Origin: Stephanodiscus triporus
Lineage: Eukaryota > Bacillariophyta > Thalassiosirophyceae > Thalassiosirales > Thalassiosiraceae
Length of the DNA: 20,352 nt
NCBI GenBank assembly: GCA_036939755.1
Contig: JALLAZ010000186.1
Location: 1-20,352 of the forward strand
Direction: 5' to 3'
Shown: piece after piece, positions 1 to 9,298 of the stretch
How positions within the stretch are numbered: position 1 is the first letter of the stretch
How the letters are laid out: every line of letters begins with the position of its first letter
The notes under the pieces: generated by a model
Seen by the model: the letters and a program-made list of their open reading frames with translations, nothing else
Database searches by the model: none
What the model was told of the DNA's origin: nothing
Made by a program: the position numbers and the translations under genes

Positions 1-1301
1 CGGCGGTGAGGCCGAAGAGGTACGACAGGTACGACGCGCCTCCGGCGCCACGTTGCTTGTGCGGTGACGACGACGACGACGACCCGCGACGACGACAACG
101 TCGCTCGTCGTCGTCGTCTTCGTCCGACGTCATGGTCGTATGGCCGGAGTGCTGGACGCACCTGATCGACTCCCCGCTCCTACCGATGGACACCCATCCG
201 GGGTCGTCGTTCGGATCGGCGGGATGGGGGGGGCACCACCACCAGAGCGCGATATGGTGGCTGAGCGTGGACAACAACGGGGGGAGGTTCGGCCCCACGG
301 ACTTCGTCGAGAGGGAGGACGTGCTCCACCTCGCCCAGAGCGCGTACGCGCGCGAGTACGTCAAGTCGCGCCTGCGACCGCGGATGATGGTCGGTCGGGG
401 AGGCGACGACGACGACGACGACGACGACGATGGGGGCGGATCGTCGTCGTCATCGAAGAAGGAAGACGAGGAGGAGGCGAGCGACAATGATGATGATGGT
501 GGTGGTGGTGGGCGGGAGGGGATCCGCCGCCGTCGTCGTTGTCGCCGTCGTCGTCGTCGTTGTGCCGACGTGTTGGACCTCACGGAGTACATATGGGGAT
601 CGTCGTCGTCGTCGTTCCCGCCCGCCGACGACGACGACGCCGCGGCGCCGCCGCGGGACATTGATGTGGCGTACAACCCCGCGAAGGGCATGCATTACAC
701 CGACGAGATTATACGTCGCGCAACCTTCGGCCTCGGCGGGATCGGCGTCGGGGGTACGAGGAAGAAGAGGAAGCGGCCGCTCTCCTCCCCCTCCACCTCC
801 GCCCCGAAAGGAAACGACTACTGCGACTACGACCACGACTACAACGACGATGACTACAACGGCAACGCGCTGAAATTCGTGCCCGTCGGCGGCGGCCGGG
901 GCGGCCGACGCATGACGGGGGAGGAGGTCACGTCGTTGCTTCGCAGGTGCAGGGTGTACGTCGACTTCGGCCCTCATCCGGGCATGGACCGACTACCGCG
1001 CGAGGCGGCGCTCGCGGGGTGCGTCGTGATCACCAATATGGAGGGCGCGGCCGCATACGACGAGGACGTGCCCCTGCCGTCGATGTACAAGTTCCGAACT
1101 TTCGACGTCGGGGGGATTCACGCGCTGCTGCGGGACGTGTGCCGCGGCGGCGAGGTACGGTACGGGGAGCACGTCGAGAGGATGAGGCCGTACGTGGGGT
1201 GGATACGTGGTCAGGAGGGCAGGATGAGGGAATGCGTGGATCGATTGATCGACGAGGTCGTCACGAGTCGCGTCGACGATTGGGAATCGTATTCCGGGTA
1301 G
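1..1301 (+). CDS. Glycosyltransferase-like protein, 5' partial (GT-B/GT4-type C-terminal half)
   Basis: The reading frame is open to the left edge; the first possible start inside the window is only a GTG, so the true start lies outside. Two conserved blocks stand out from low-complexity filler. The first has DVMVVWPECWTHLID and IWWLSVDNNGG, followed by DVLHLAQSAYAREYV. The second reads DLTEYIW, then VAYNPAKGMHYTDEIIRRA, then VYVDFGPHPGMDRLPREAAL and CVVITNMEGAAAY, ending with DVPLPSMYKF. The PREAALAGCVVIT segment sits where GT4-like enzymes carry their nucleotide-sugar-binding E-x7-E-type helix. I recall this pattern from uncharacterised bacterial glycosyltransferase-like proteins, but donor, acceptor and cell location are not readable. 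Asp, Ser, Gly and Arg tracts from GAC/GTC repeats are inserted at nt 70-120, 404-431, 440-560 and 600-650. The C-terminus is a normal TAG stop. Family call moderate; specific function unknown. Confidence 0.6.
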   Translation, partial: AVRPKRYDRYDAPPAPRCLCGDDDDDDPRRRQRRSSSSSSSDVMVVWPECWTHLIDSPLLPMDTHPGSSFGSAGWGGHHHQSAIWWLSVDNNGGRFGPTDFVEREDVLHLAQSAYAREYVKSRLRPRMMVGRGGDDDDDDDDDGGGSSSSSKKEDEEEASDNDDDGGGGGREGIRRRRRCRRRRRRCADVLDLTEYIWGSSSSSFPPADDDDAAAPPRDIDVAYNPAKGMHYTDEIIRRATFGLGGIGVGGTRKKRKRPLSSPSTSAPKGNDYCDYDHDYNDDDYNGNALKFVPVGGGRGGRRMTGEEVTSLLRRCRVYVDFGPHPGMDRLPREAALAGCVVITNMEGAAAYDEDVPLPSMYKFRTFDVGGIHALLRDVCRGGEVRYGEHVERMRPYVGWIRGQEGRMRECVDRLIDEVVTSRVDDWESYSG

Positions 1302-1610
1302 GGAACGTGCGTTGGAACAATGCTTGGGACATGAAATCTTAATGAAAAACTTCATAATACCATTACAAATTATGTCTAAGCGAGAAATAGCTGCCTTAAG
1401 GTTTCAGCAGGGTGGACGTTCTGTTGGGAACTTTGGAAGGCATCGTCTGTCTCATGATCCATCGGGATAATATCTCCCAGATTTCTTTCATGGAATGAAT
1501 ACCCGGGCGTCATCTCGTTCGTAACTGCAGGAAGGATAGTAATTTGCCAGTAGCCACGAGTTCGACGACGATCCGCCCCCTCCTCCTCCACCACCGCCCC
1601 CACAGCGCAA
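1302..1610. other. Intergenic: 3' flank of the glycosyltransferase-like gene
   Basis: This stretch is AT-richer than the coding DNA on both sides just after the TAG stop (A-rich near 1318-1380), as expected for a 3' untranslated region. A 75-codon minus-strand frame covers 1376-1603, but it shows no domain, no splice context and no clear promoter, so I do not call it a gene. No RNA gene or other element was seen. Confidence 0.5.
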
Positions 1611-2016
1611 ATGGGATCCCCATAGCGCTATTGGAATCCCCATAGCGCTACGGGGATCCCCGTAGCGCTATGGGGACGCGTTGAGGTGTCCATCCCCATA
1701 GCCCTATGGGGATCCCCATAGCGCTATGGGGACAGGACAATCCCCATAGCGCTATGGGGACGAACTGTGGTTTACATCCCCATAGCGCTATGGGGACGTG
1801 TGCAGTCACTAACCCATAGCGCTATGGGGACCATTGCGCTTTGGGATTTGCGGTTCTCGTCCCCAAACCGCAGTGGCACTCAATTTGGGAATCCCCATAG
1901 CGCTACGGGGATTCCCATAGCGCTATGGGGATTCCCATAGTGGTTTGGGGAGGGATCAAAAAAAATTGCGGTTTGGGGACCCAATAGCGCTATGGGCTTT
2001 ATTGCGCTTTGGGGAC
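1611..2016. repeat. Cluster of 18-bp palindromes CCCCATAGCGCTATGGGG
   Basis: Perfect copies lie at 1714-1731, 1742-1759 and 1778-1795. Near-perfect copies lie at 1618-1634, 1638-1655, 1658-1675, 1694-1711, 1812-1829, 1893-1910 and 1913-1930, with a shortened one at 1981-1996. Several neighbours start exactly 20 bp apart (1618/1638/1658, 1694/1714, 1893/1913/1933), giving a local tandem unit; others are 28-36 bp apart. Between and after them are related but asymmetric sites with a TTGCG(G/C)TTTGGGGA core at 1833-1846, 1966-1979 and 2002-2015, and the reverse orientation at 1861-1872. Each palindrome could be a dimeric protein-binding site or fold into a hairpin. The cluster ends about 130 bp upstream of the DNA2 start codon. 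Confidence 0.9.
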
Positions 2017-2066
2017 TGACATACATACGTAGTACGATATGTATGTAGTGGGTCGGTCTGGATAAC

Positions 2067-2090
2067 ATGAACCACCGCGCCAAAAAATGA
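2067..2090 (+). promoter_or_regulatory. Upstream ORF 1 (7 codons) before DNA2
   Basis: ATG at 2067 opens MNHRAKK and stops at TGA 2088-2090. This stop is in the DNA2 frame and is what fixes ATG 2145 as the first in-frame start. It matters only if transcription begins upstream of 2067, which the sequence does not show. Confidence 0.35.
2076..2084 (-). promoter_or_regulatory. Candidate E2F/DP binding site
   Basis: CGCGCCAAA on the plus strand is TTTGGCGCG on the minus strand, an exact match to the TTTSSCGC consensus of E2F factors. It lies 61-69 bp before the DNA2 start codon. E2F control of replication genes is established in animals and plants, and DNA2 is a replication gene, so the position is sensible. 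The match is short and binding is inferred only. Confidence 0.4.
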
Positions 2091-2115
2091 CACACAAGCC
2101 AACAACTCTGGTCGG

Positions 2116-2148
2116 ATGCGACTCGTCCAAAAACAACCACAACGATGA
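2116..2148 (+). promoter_or_regulatory. Upstream ORF 2 (10 codons) whose stop overlaps the DNA2 start
   Basis: ATG at 2116 opens MRLVQKQPQR and ends at TGA 2146-2148, overlapping the main ATG at 2145-2147 as ATGA. This geometry would suit termination-reinitiation or start-site competition. Whether it lies in the mRNA is unknown. Confidence 0.4.
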
Positions 2149-5100
2149 CGGCAGGAGCCGCCAGGGGCGGGACGACGACGGGGAAAACAAATGACAACAA
2201 TGGCGACGGCAGCGACTCGGAGGAATCGGCGCTGATAATATGGGAGGACGGAGCGTCGGACGTTGCCGACCTGCGACATCTGTTGCATAACGACGAGGAC
2301 CACGACGACGACGACGACGAAGTCGACGGCGACGGCGAATCCTCCGGCGGAAAGCGGCCGCTCCGGGGCGGCGGTCGTCGCGGGATTCCCACAGGTCGTC
2401 GGCGCGTCGATCGTCTTCCCGTCGCCATGACGCAGCAGATCGAGGAGCTGAGCTTCGACGACGCCTCCTCCTCCTCCTCGGACGACGGGAACGACGAGGA
2501 CGTCGACGGAGAAGGAGACGGACGGGTCGCGTGCAACGGGACGGGCGGCGCCGGACGTGGCGGCAACCGCGTTGTCCTTTATGAAGGTTCGAACGACGAT
2601 CGCGACGGGGTGGGACGAGGGGCGCATGCAACCTCCCCCGCGAACGATGAAACGATGACGCCGCCTGCCCCAGCGTCGTCGTCTTCGTCCTCGTCGTCGG
2701 GCGACGGCGGGACGAACGGAGGAGGGAGGAACGTGGGGATAAGGAGGCTCGCGGACGATTCTGGAGAGGTGCCCGCGACGATCAGCAAGCTTCGTGGACG
2801 ACGAGGACGACCCCCCCCGGTGCCCCTGCGAGGCACCGGTGACCTAACGGCCATCACCGCCAATGACGGCGGCGGCATCTCGCGTCCGGCTTCTTCCTTG
2901 CCGTTGCCTCCCATCAATGAAAATTCCGCCAACGGTGCCGCTGCCACTGCCGTCGCCGCTGCCGACGATGATAATTGCCATGGTGGCGAAGACGACGAGC
3001 GACTGAATAAGAAGCGAGGATTGACGACGATGCCGGCGCAACCTCCCACCACACGACGACGGCAGCGACAACGATTGTCGTTGTCGCAGCAATCCAGCGG
3101 AAAGAGCGATGATGACGCGCCAGGGTGCAACTTATTATTACGGCGAAGTCACACCCATCCACCACAAAGTCACCGACGGCGGCAGATGGAGAAAATTACC
3201 ATTAACGGCGGGAACGGTGACGATCGTGACACGGAGAAGAGATCGAACGAAAGACATGATGAAAAGTTGTCGTCGTCGTCATCGGCGAGTGGAGGAAGAA
3301 TTTCCATGATTGACACTGTTGGCGGCAGTAGAGAATATAATGAAATGAGAGTCGTTGAGAAGGATGGTAATAGTAACAGCGATTTGTTCAGGGAGATCGA
3401 ATTGGGCCTGGATAGAGCTTGTGCCGTCGCTGCTGCCAATACCAACGAAACCGGTTGTAAGACTGCCACTGCTACCGCAGAAGCCGCCGCCCGCATGACA
3501 AATGCCGATCCTACCGCGACCATTACCGCTGCTGCCGCGGCTACTGTGGAAACAGCGGTAACATCATCAACAAATACGTCCCGGACAACCAAAACAGCTA
3601 CGGCAGTCGTCATCGCCGGCAATTACGGTGTTGCTGGCTCAGCTAGTTGCAGCAGTGTAGAATCAGCGATGGCTTCGCGAGCATTAGCCACTGCCATTCC
3701 TATTACGAGAAGGATCTCAATGAATAATCCTAGTTTTGCTGACGTCAGCGTTAATGGCGGTGGTTCTTCTGGGCAGATCAACAACAGCAACCACAACAGC
3801 AACCACAACAGCAACCACAACAGCAACCACAACAGCGACCATAACAGCAACCACAGCAGCAACCACAGCAGCAACCACAACAGCAACCACAGCAGCAACC
3901 ACAACAGCAACCACAACAGCAACCACAACAGCAACCACAACAGCAACCGCAACAGCAACCGCAACAGCAACTACAACAGCAACCCCATCGATTACCGCAT
4001 CGGCAACAACGGCAACAGCAGCAACTACAACAAAGGTATAAAATCCAGCTGCGACGAGGACTATGACAATGATGAGGAATGGAACGATGATGACTTAGCA
4101 GTGATTGACCTTTCCGTTGTGGCACAGCAGAGGCAGAAGCAGCAGCTGCAACTGCACCCAACATCAATAACAACGACATCAATAGGAACGCCTCTTGATT
4201 CCGCCGCACCGTTATTATTGGACAACTGCGTTGGCAATGGCAATGATTGTGATGATGAATTATGGAACGATGCCGATCTTGCTGCAATCGATCTCAGCGT
4301 GGCAGCATTGACGCAACAACGATCGCTTCACAATCATAGTATTAGCATCAAGTCAACGAGTACAATATCCGCCACGGCGCCAAATAACAGTTGCAATATC
4401 GCTACCGCTGAAGCCGCGAATGGAGATTTCGACGACGATGATGGCCTATTCGCAGAAGTAGATTTTGATGCGTTAGATGATGCTATCGTGCAGCGGCAGC
4501 AGCAATGGCAGCAGCTGTTGACCTCACAACAGCAAGAGCGACATGGAGACATAATGATGCAGTCAGTATCACCTCCGCTGCCTTTACCTCATCCTCGTCC
4601 TCCTCCTCTACCAACTTTGGCTCCAATTCGCAATCGACGTCGTCGTCATTCAAGCCTCCCTGAGATCAATGGGTCTCATCGGCACGAGGAGAAATCGTCA
4701 TTGCCATCATACATGTCATTCACTCGGTATATTGTTCAAACCATACAAGAGGACTTGGTAACGCATACCAAAACTATTGGCGTTTCCCTGTGGAAGGACA
4801 ACCCTGAATTCGATGATGAATTGTATCGTCTAAAGAAGATTTGCACTGCGGAAGATAAAGCTGCTTCTTGTATTAGCAATGATGATGATGTCAGTGTTAT
4901 CGATGGGTACATGTATCTACGGGGAGAATGGTTTTATGCCCTATGCCATACTGGGGACATCGTCCATCTATGCAGCCTCAGCGGCAAGTACCTCACTGAC
5001 GTTTCTGCCCTCCCCGTAATGCTTCACTCTCATCACTCCAACGATGACAATGATGATTTGATTTTAGTCTTACATCCCGACGAATTAATATCGCCCACAA

Positions 5101-5417
5101 TCGTCAGCGATGCGGTACAATGTCCCCGACTAGCCGTATTGAAAATGCGTTTGGGTTCAACGGGCCTATCCTCCAAGTCTGCCGTCTTTGGGATTTTACG
5201 TCACGAGCTCTTCCAACGATGTTTGACGACACGAGATGCGTCGCACAAGTCCGCTGCGCTGTACACACGACAAATTATCCGCGACAATGCCGAGGCGTTG
5301 ATAGGGTGCGGGATTATTGATCGATCCGAGGCGTTTAGTGAGGTCATCAAAACATTGTCACATATACAGCGGTTTTTATCCTCATTTACATCGTGGAAAA
5401 ATGTTACAAAGCCGCCC

Positions 5418-5458
<41 letters not shown>

Positions 5459-8400
5459 ACAACAACAAAAAGAAAATCAACATCCACAGCAGAAAACGAA
5501 TGGGTGTGATAGCTACACCAGCACCGCCGCTGCCCCAAATTCTATATTGAAGGGTACGTTTGCATCGTACGATACACTAATGGAAATTAGGGACGTGTAC
5601 TCCACGGAGGAATGCGCGTACGTTCCCGAGTTGGGCTTGAAGGGATATGTCGATGCGACTGTTATTGCACGCACCAAACCTCCCACGACGCTGGCACTGC
5701 CATCATCATCTTTTACGTCGTCTACAGGTAATGCTACTAGTCAAGTGGATGCTGCCACATCTCAAGAATCATTGCTCCCCGTTGAGTTAAAGACGGGACA
5801 CTCGCAAAACCCTTCCCACAACCATCTGGCACAATTAACAATGTACACAGTCATGCTTCGAACACGACATGGTTCATGCAATAATGCAAGGATGCGTGGT
5901 GACAGTTGTGACGCTGAAAGAATAGGCGCGGCTAACAGCGGAATGTTGCTCTATCTCAACCACGAGGGCTACCGTGCAACACACGTCAAGCCGACGTTGA
6001 GCGACGTCAAAACCTTGATTGGAACGAGGAATTCCGTGGTTTGTGATGTGATGCGGGCATCTCGTCCTCGTGGCATCGCTATCAAATACGAAGATGATGA
6101 TGGTGATATGAAGGTAAATAGCAATGGTGCAAGAGGAGGACGGAGTAGGGTGGTCGCCGAGGAACAACCGCCACCGAGCGCATTGCCTAATTTGCAACCC
6201 AGCATCAGCTCATGCGAACGATGCTTCAATAATCGCGAGTGCATGATGTATGCCTCGGCGGACGACATTCTTTCAAGACATAATAGCAGCTCTGCAGTTA
6301 CGATTTCACTTCACGGAAACAACAACTCCGGCCACGGGAAGTTGATCAACCACTTTACTGGACATTTGACGCGCGCAGACCTGGAATACTTTCGCAAATG
6401 GGATAGGCTGATTGATCTTGAACGACACGCGAGCGTTAAGGATGCTACATCAAAATCTTGGTTGTTCAAGTCGGGCGAGAAGGAGACGAGGGATGGCAAG
6501 TGCGTGTCTTCGTTGATGTTGGATGAAGTAGCCCTATTTTCTACAGAATTTAGCGATCACAAAATGGACACCGACGGCGGAGGAGATGTCTCGATTCGAT
6601 TCGTCCGCTCAAACGATTCCGCTCACACTACCCCTTTGCCCGATTTGAACTTTGACGTGGGAAGTAGTGTCATTGTCAGTGAAGATGATACATCGTTCGT
6701 CAAGGTAAAGAATGACTATACTGGGGATTGTCAGCAGAGAGAGGTCAGGCATAATATGCACGTTTTGAGAGGAAGTGTCACAAGGATCGGCGAGCATGAT
6801 ATGGACATCTCTGTTCCCCGCAAGGACATCGGTCGCCTCAAACGCTTTGTCAAGATGGGCGATGGGATTTCTTCAAGAAGAAAATTTCGACTTGACAAAG
6901 ATGAGCACGGCGGATCATTCGGTCTGCTCCTCCAGAATCTTGTCAACTTCTTCACACTTGACGTCCCATCATTTTCAGCTGAATCATTAGGAACTCCAGC
7001 AAAAACAAAAACTCTCACGGTAAATACGATGAATTCTTCTCGACGCCGGCGCTTGAACAGCTCCATCGTGCGACTCGAGCCACCCCCACGCTTCCGCAAT
7101 ATATCAGCGGATTCCTTGTTCACCGGTGACGCATTTGCCTTGGATGTGCCGGGATGTGATCTGGTTAGTTTAAAAAGGGACTTTGACGGGCTGAACTCTG
7201 ACCAAGTGAGTAGACGTTTTGTAAATACCGATGATGTGCAAATTTGTCATTGGTGACGTTTGTCTGCATCTACCTCCCCCCCCCTCTCTCCATTCTAATG
7301 GCTGGCATGCAACTATACCCTCACAATTGTTTGCATCCATGACTATAATTTCAGAAAACGGCAGTTCTTAAATCTATCTCGGCAGAGGATTTCATGCTTA
7401 TCCAAGGCCTACCTGGGACAGGAAAGTCTGCGACTATTGCATTCATCACTCGTTTGCTTGTATCGAGGGGCAAGAGAGTCCTCCTAACCAGCTATACTCA
7501 CTCGGCAGTAGACAACCTACTCTGCAAGCTCATAGACTGTGGCATGGTCCAATCGTTCACGTCGGACAAGAATGCGAGCCCGATAGTTCGGATTGGCAGA
7601 GAGTCGTCCTGTCATGTCAAAGTTCAGTCACTCCTGGCACAGTCTGTCGCTTGTAAGCTTGAAAGTTTTGACTCTGGAGTCTCATCATCTTCTATCGATA
7701 TTCCAAGCGTCGAATTCTTACACAAGGTCATATCCGAAGCAAGAGTAGTTGGCGTGAGCGCCCTGACTGCTCCACGCAGCCCGCTTTTGGCTGGTCAGCA
7801 CTTCGATGTGGTCATTGTAGATGAGGCGGGTCAGATAAGCCAACCAGCTGTCCTCGGTGCGATCATGGCTGCTGATAATTTTATTCTAGTTGGCGACCAC
7901 ATGCAGTTGCCTCCGTTAGTTGTGTCTGACGTTGCCGAACAAGCAGGTAAGTCTCAACACTTTTTGATGTTGATGGTATCAGAAATATCCCATCATAATC
8001 ATCTCTATCACTCTTCGGCCGTGTCAAAACAGGTTACGGCGTTTCGATGTTGAAGCATCTGGCTGAGGGATTTCCCGATGCCGTGGCGAAATTGACGATG
8101 CAATATCGAATGAATGAAGATATTTGTCATCTGTCCAATTTAATAGGTGAGCTTTGCATCTTTACGGCACTTAATACATTCCCGCAACCATATGCTCACT
8201 TTTTACCGCAAACCTTTTTTCAACCATTACATTTTCTCCTAGCTTACAATGGGTTATTGAAATGCGGTAATGACCTCATCAGACACCAAAAGCTTGATCG
8301 ATTACCTTCAACAAAAATCAATATGATCAATCCCATGAACAAACCATGGATTGAAAGAGCTATCAACCCTGACAATCCGGTTGTATTTCTCGATACCGAT

Positions 8401-8981
8401 GGCAACGGATTCTTAGAGACTAATGGTAATGGAGTGGGAGGTGGAGGTCCGATAAATGGCTTTGAAGCATCACTAGTGGAAAATATTGTACTGTCGCTAT
8501 CTATATGTGGTCTAAACAACTCGTCTATTGGAGTAATAACTCCATTTAGATCTCAGGTCAGTTATGGTATCATATGAACGATCCTGAACAGGTTTTCTCT
8601 CTATTCCATGCTGAGTGACAACATCATCTGCCATCTGTTTCTTCGTCACCTCAGCTACGCATATTGGATGAAAATCCTGCCCTGCAAGAGTCCAAAAGCA
8701 ATGGGCTTGAGATGTGCACAATAGACAGGTTCCAGGGAAGAGATAAATCTGCAATCATCATCTCCCTTGTGAGAAGCAACAAAGAAGGCAAGGTGGGGAG
8801 GCTGTTGCATGACTTTCGTCGACTTAATGTGGCTTTCTCTCGTGCGAAAAAGAAGATGATAATTGTTGGATCATTTTCGACTTTACACAGAGGAAGTGAT
8901 GTGTTGCGTCCAGTGTTGGATTCTATGTGTCAGCGCAATTGGATTTACAAGATACAAAACTTAAGTATGAACATGGTTTGA
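2145..8981 (+). CDS. DNA2: DNA2-type nuclease/helicase, five exons
   Basis: Exons by splice sites and protein continuity: 2145-7205, 7355-7946, 8033-8146, 8243-8556, 8655-8981; about 2135 residues (human DNA2 has about 1060). ATG 2145 is the first in-frame start after TGA 2088. Residues 1 to about 860 are disordered and repeat-rich. The RecB-like nuclease follows, with LRHELFQ (H1020, E1021), LKGYVDATV (D1170) and VELKTG (E1214, K1216). Four cysteines C993, C1357, C1360 and C1366 have the spacing of the DNA2/AddB iron-sulphur cluster. The SF1B helicase has GLPGTGKS at 1705-1712, DEAG at 1843-1846, GDHMQLPPLV, QYRM, DRFQGRDKS and RRLNVAFSRAKKK. DNA2 cleaves flaps in Okazaki fragment maturation and resects DNA ends with RPA and a RecQ helicase. 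All catalytic residues I can check are present. A poly-His/Gln insertion interrupts the nuclease domain near residue 1093. Confidence 0.93.
3783..3986 (+). repeat. 12-bp coding minisatellite (AACAGCAACCAC)n in DNA2 exon 1
   Basis: About 17 tandem 12-bp units encode (Asn-Ser-Asn-His)n, with SSNH, NSDH, NSNR, NSNY and NSNP variants towards the edges. The unit length keeps the frame, so copy number can vary without breaking the gene. It lies in the disordered N-terminus, directly before the acidic W/F repeats. Confidence 0.95.
4050..4510 (+). repeat. Three ~61-residue acidic/aromatic repeats in the DNA2 N-terminus
   Basis: The motifs EEWNDDDLAVIDLSV, ELWNDADLAAIDLSV and GLFAEVDFDALDDAI are centred on W646, W707 and F769, spaced 61 and 62 residues. 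Between them, Gln-rich and Ser/Thr/Ile-rich linkers also resemble each other (LHPTSITTTS against LHNHSISIKSTS). An acidic helix with an aromatic and spaced hydrophobic residues is typical of short partner-binding motifs such as those that contact RPA; that role is inference. Confidence 0.7.
5421..5471 (+). repeat. CAT/CAA microsatellite encoding poly-His/poly-Gln
   Basis: Twelve CAT triplets followed by CAA triplets give a His run and then a Gln run inside the DNA2 nuclease domain, between the H1020/E1021 motif and D1170. The surrounding residues read as a non-conserved loop, so the insertion is probably tolerated. It keeps the reading frame. Confidence 0.95.
7206..7354 (+). other. DNA2 intron 1 (149 bp, phase 0)
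   Basis: Donor GTGAGT follows GLNSDQ and acceptor TTTCAG precedes KTAVLKS; together they restore the conserved Q-motif/Walker A approach of DNA2. Unspliced, the frame ends at TGA 7254-7256 before the helicase. Confidence 0.9.
7947..8032 (+). other. DNA2 intron 2 (86 bp, phase 1)
   Basis: Donor GTAAGT follows VAEQA; acceptor AACAG precedes GTTACGG, giving the continuous reading EQAGYGVSMLKHLAEG. Frame and family similarity both support it. Confidence 0.9.
8147..8242 (+). other. DNA2 intron 3 (96 bp, phase 1, stop-free)
   Basis: Donor GTGAGC follows CHLSNLI and acceptor TCCTAG precedes the CTTAC exon start, giving SNLIAYNGLLKCG. The intron is a multiple of three and has no stop in frame, so retention would add 32 residues without a break. 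Its hydrophobic, Phe-rich translation has no counterpart in DNA2. Confidence 0.8.
8557..8654 (+). other. DNA2 intron 4 (98 bp, phase 0)
   Basis: Donor GTCAGT (a weaker than usual form) follows GVITPFRSQ; acceptor CCTCAG precedes LRILDENPAL. The join matches the DNA2 segment between motifs IV and V. Unspliced, the frame stops at 8575-8577. Confidence 0.85.
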
Positions 8982-9298
8982 TCCATTGAAACGGCTTGTG
9001 TTTCTTGCACTATTCTCTACTTCCTCTTCCCTCCTGACTGGACTAGAATCACAGCCAGGGTGGTCACAAGATTGTTGCGTGCTCTTCTTTCTAGACGTTT
9101 TTCTGCGCATAGATCTGCATCACGGGGTATATCTACTTTTGCTGCCATATTAACTTAAATTGAAAGTTCATATTTATCTCCCCTTGCATGGCACCATCAA
9201 ACCCGTGTGCCTCGAAGCGCTCGCCCTACTAAGTCACGCGGGTTTAAAACAATGTTGACACACTGGCTCGGTTTAAACACGCCAGAATCTCAACGACT
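8982..9298. other. Convergent 3' intergenic region between DNA2 and the UvrD-like gene
   Basis: These 317 bp must hold both 3' ends. AT-rich tracts lie at 9147-9180. A weak inverted pair, AAACCCG (about 9199) and CGGGTTT (about 9239), could form a short stem. A GTTTAAAC palindrome lies near 9272. No clear RNA gene, no reading frame of interest. Confidence 0.5.

Noticed and set aside
1376..1603. 75-codon minus-strand frame after the glycosyltransferase-like gene
   Set aside because: No domain, no homology I can name, no splice or promoter support; it begins inside a simple GGAGGA tract.
1611..2016. CRISPR-like array
   Set aside because: The repeats are self-palindromic, the intervals are unequal (2-50 bp) and are not unique spacers, there are no cas genes, and the genome is eukaryotic.
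3623..3970. Leu/Trp-rich minus-strand frame resembling a membrane protein
   Set aside because: It is the antisense reading of the 12-bp NSNH minisatellite inside DNA2.
8982..9298. Hairpin AAACCCG/CGGGTTT as a terminator or RNA gene
   Set aside because: The stem is short and imperfect, and this is a eukaryotic 3' region where such a terminator is not expected.
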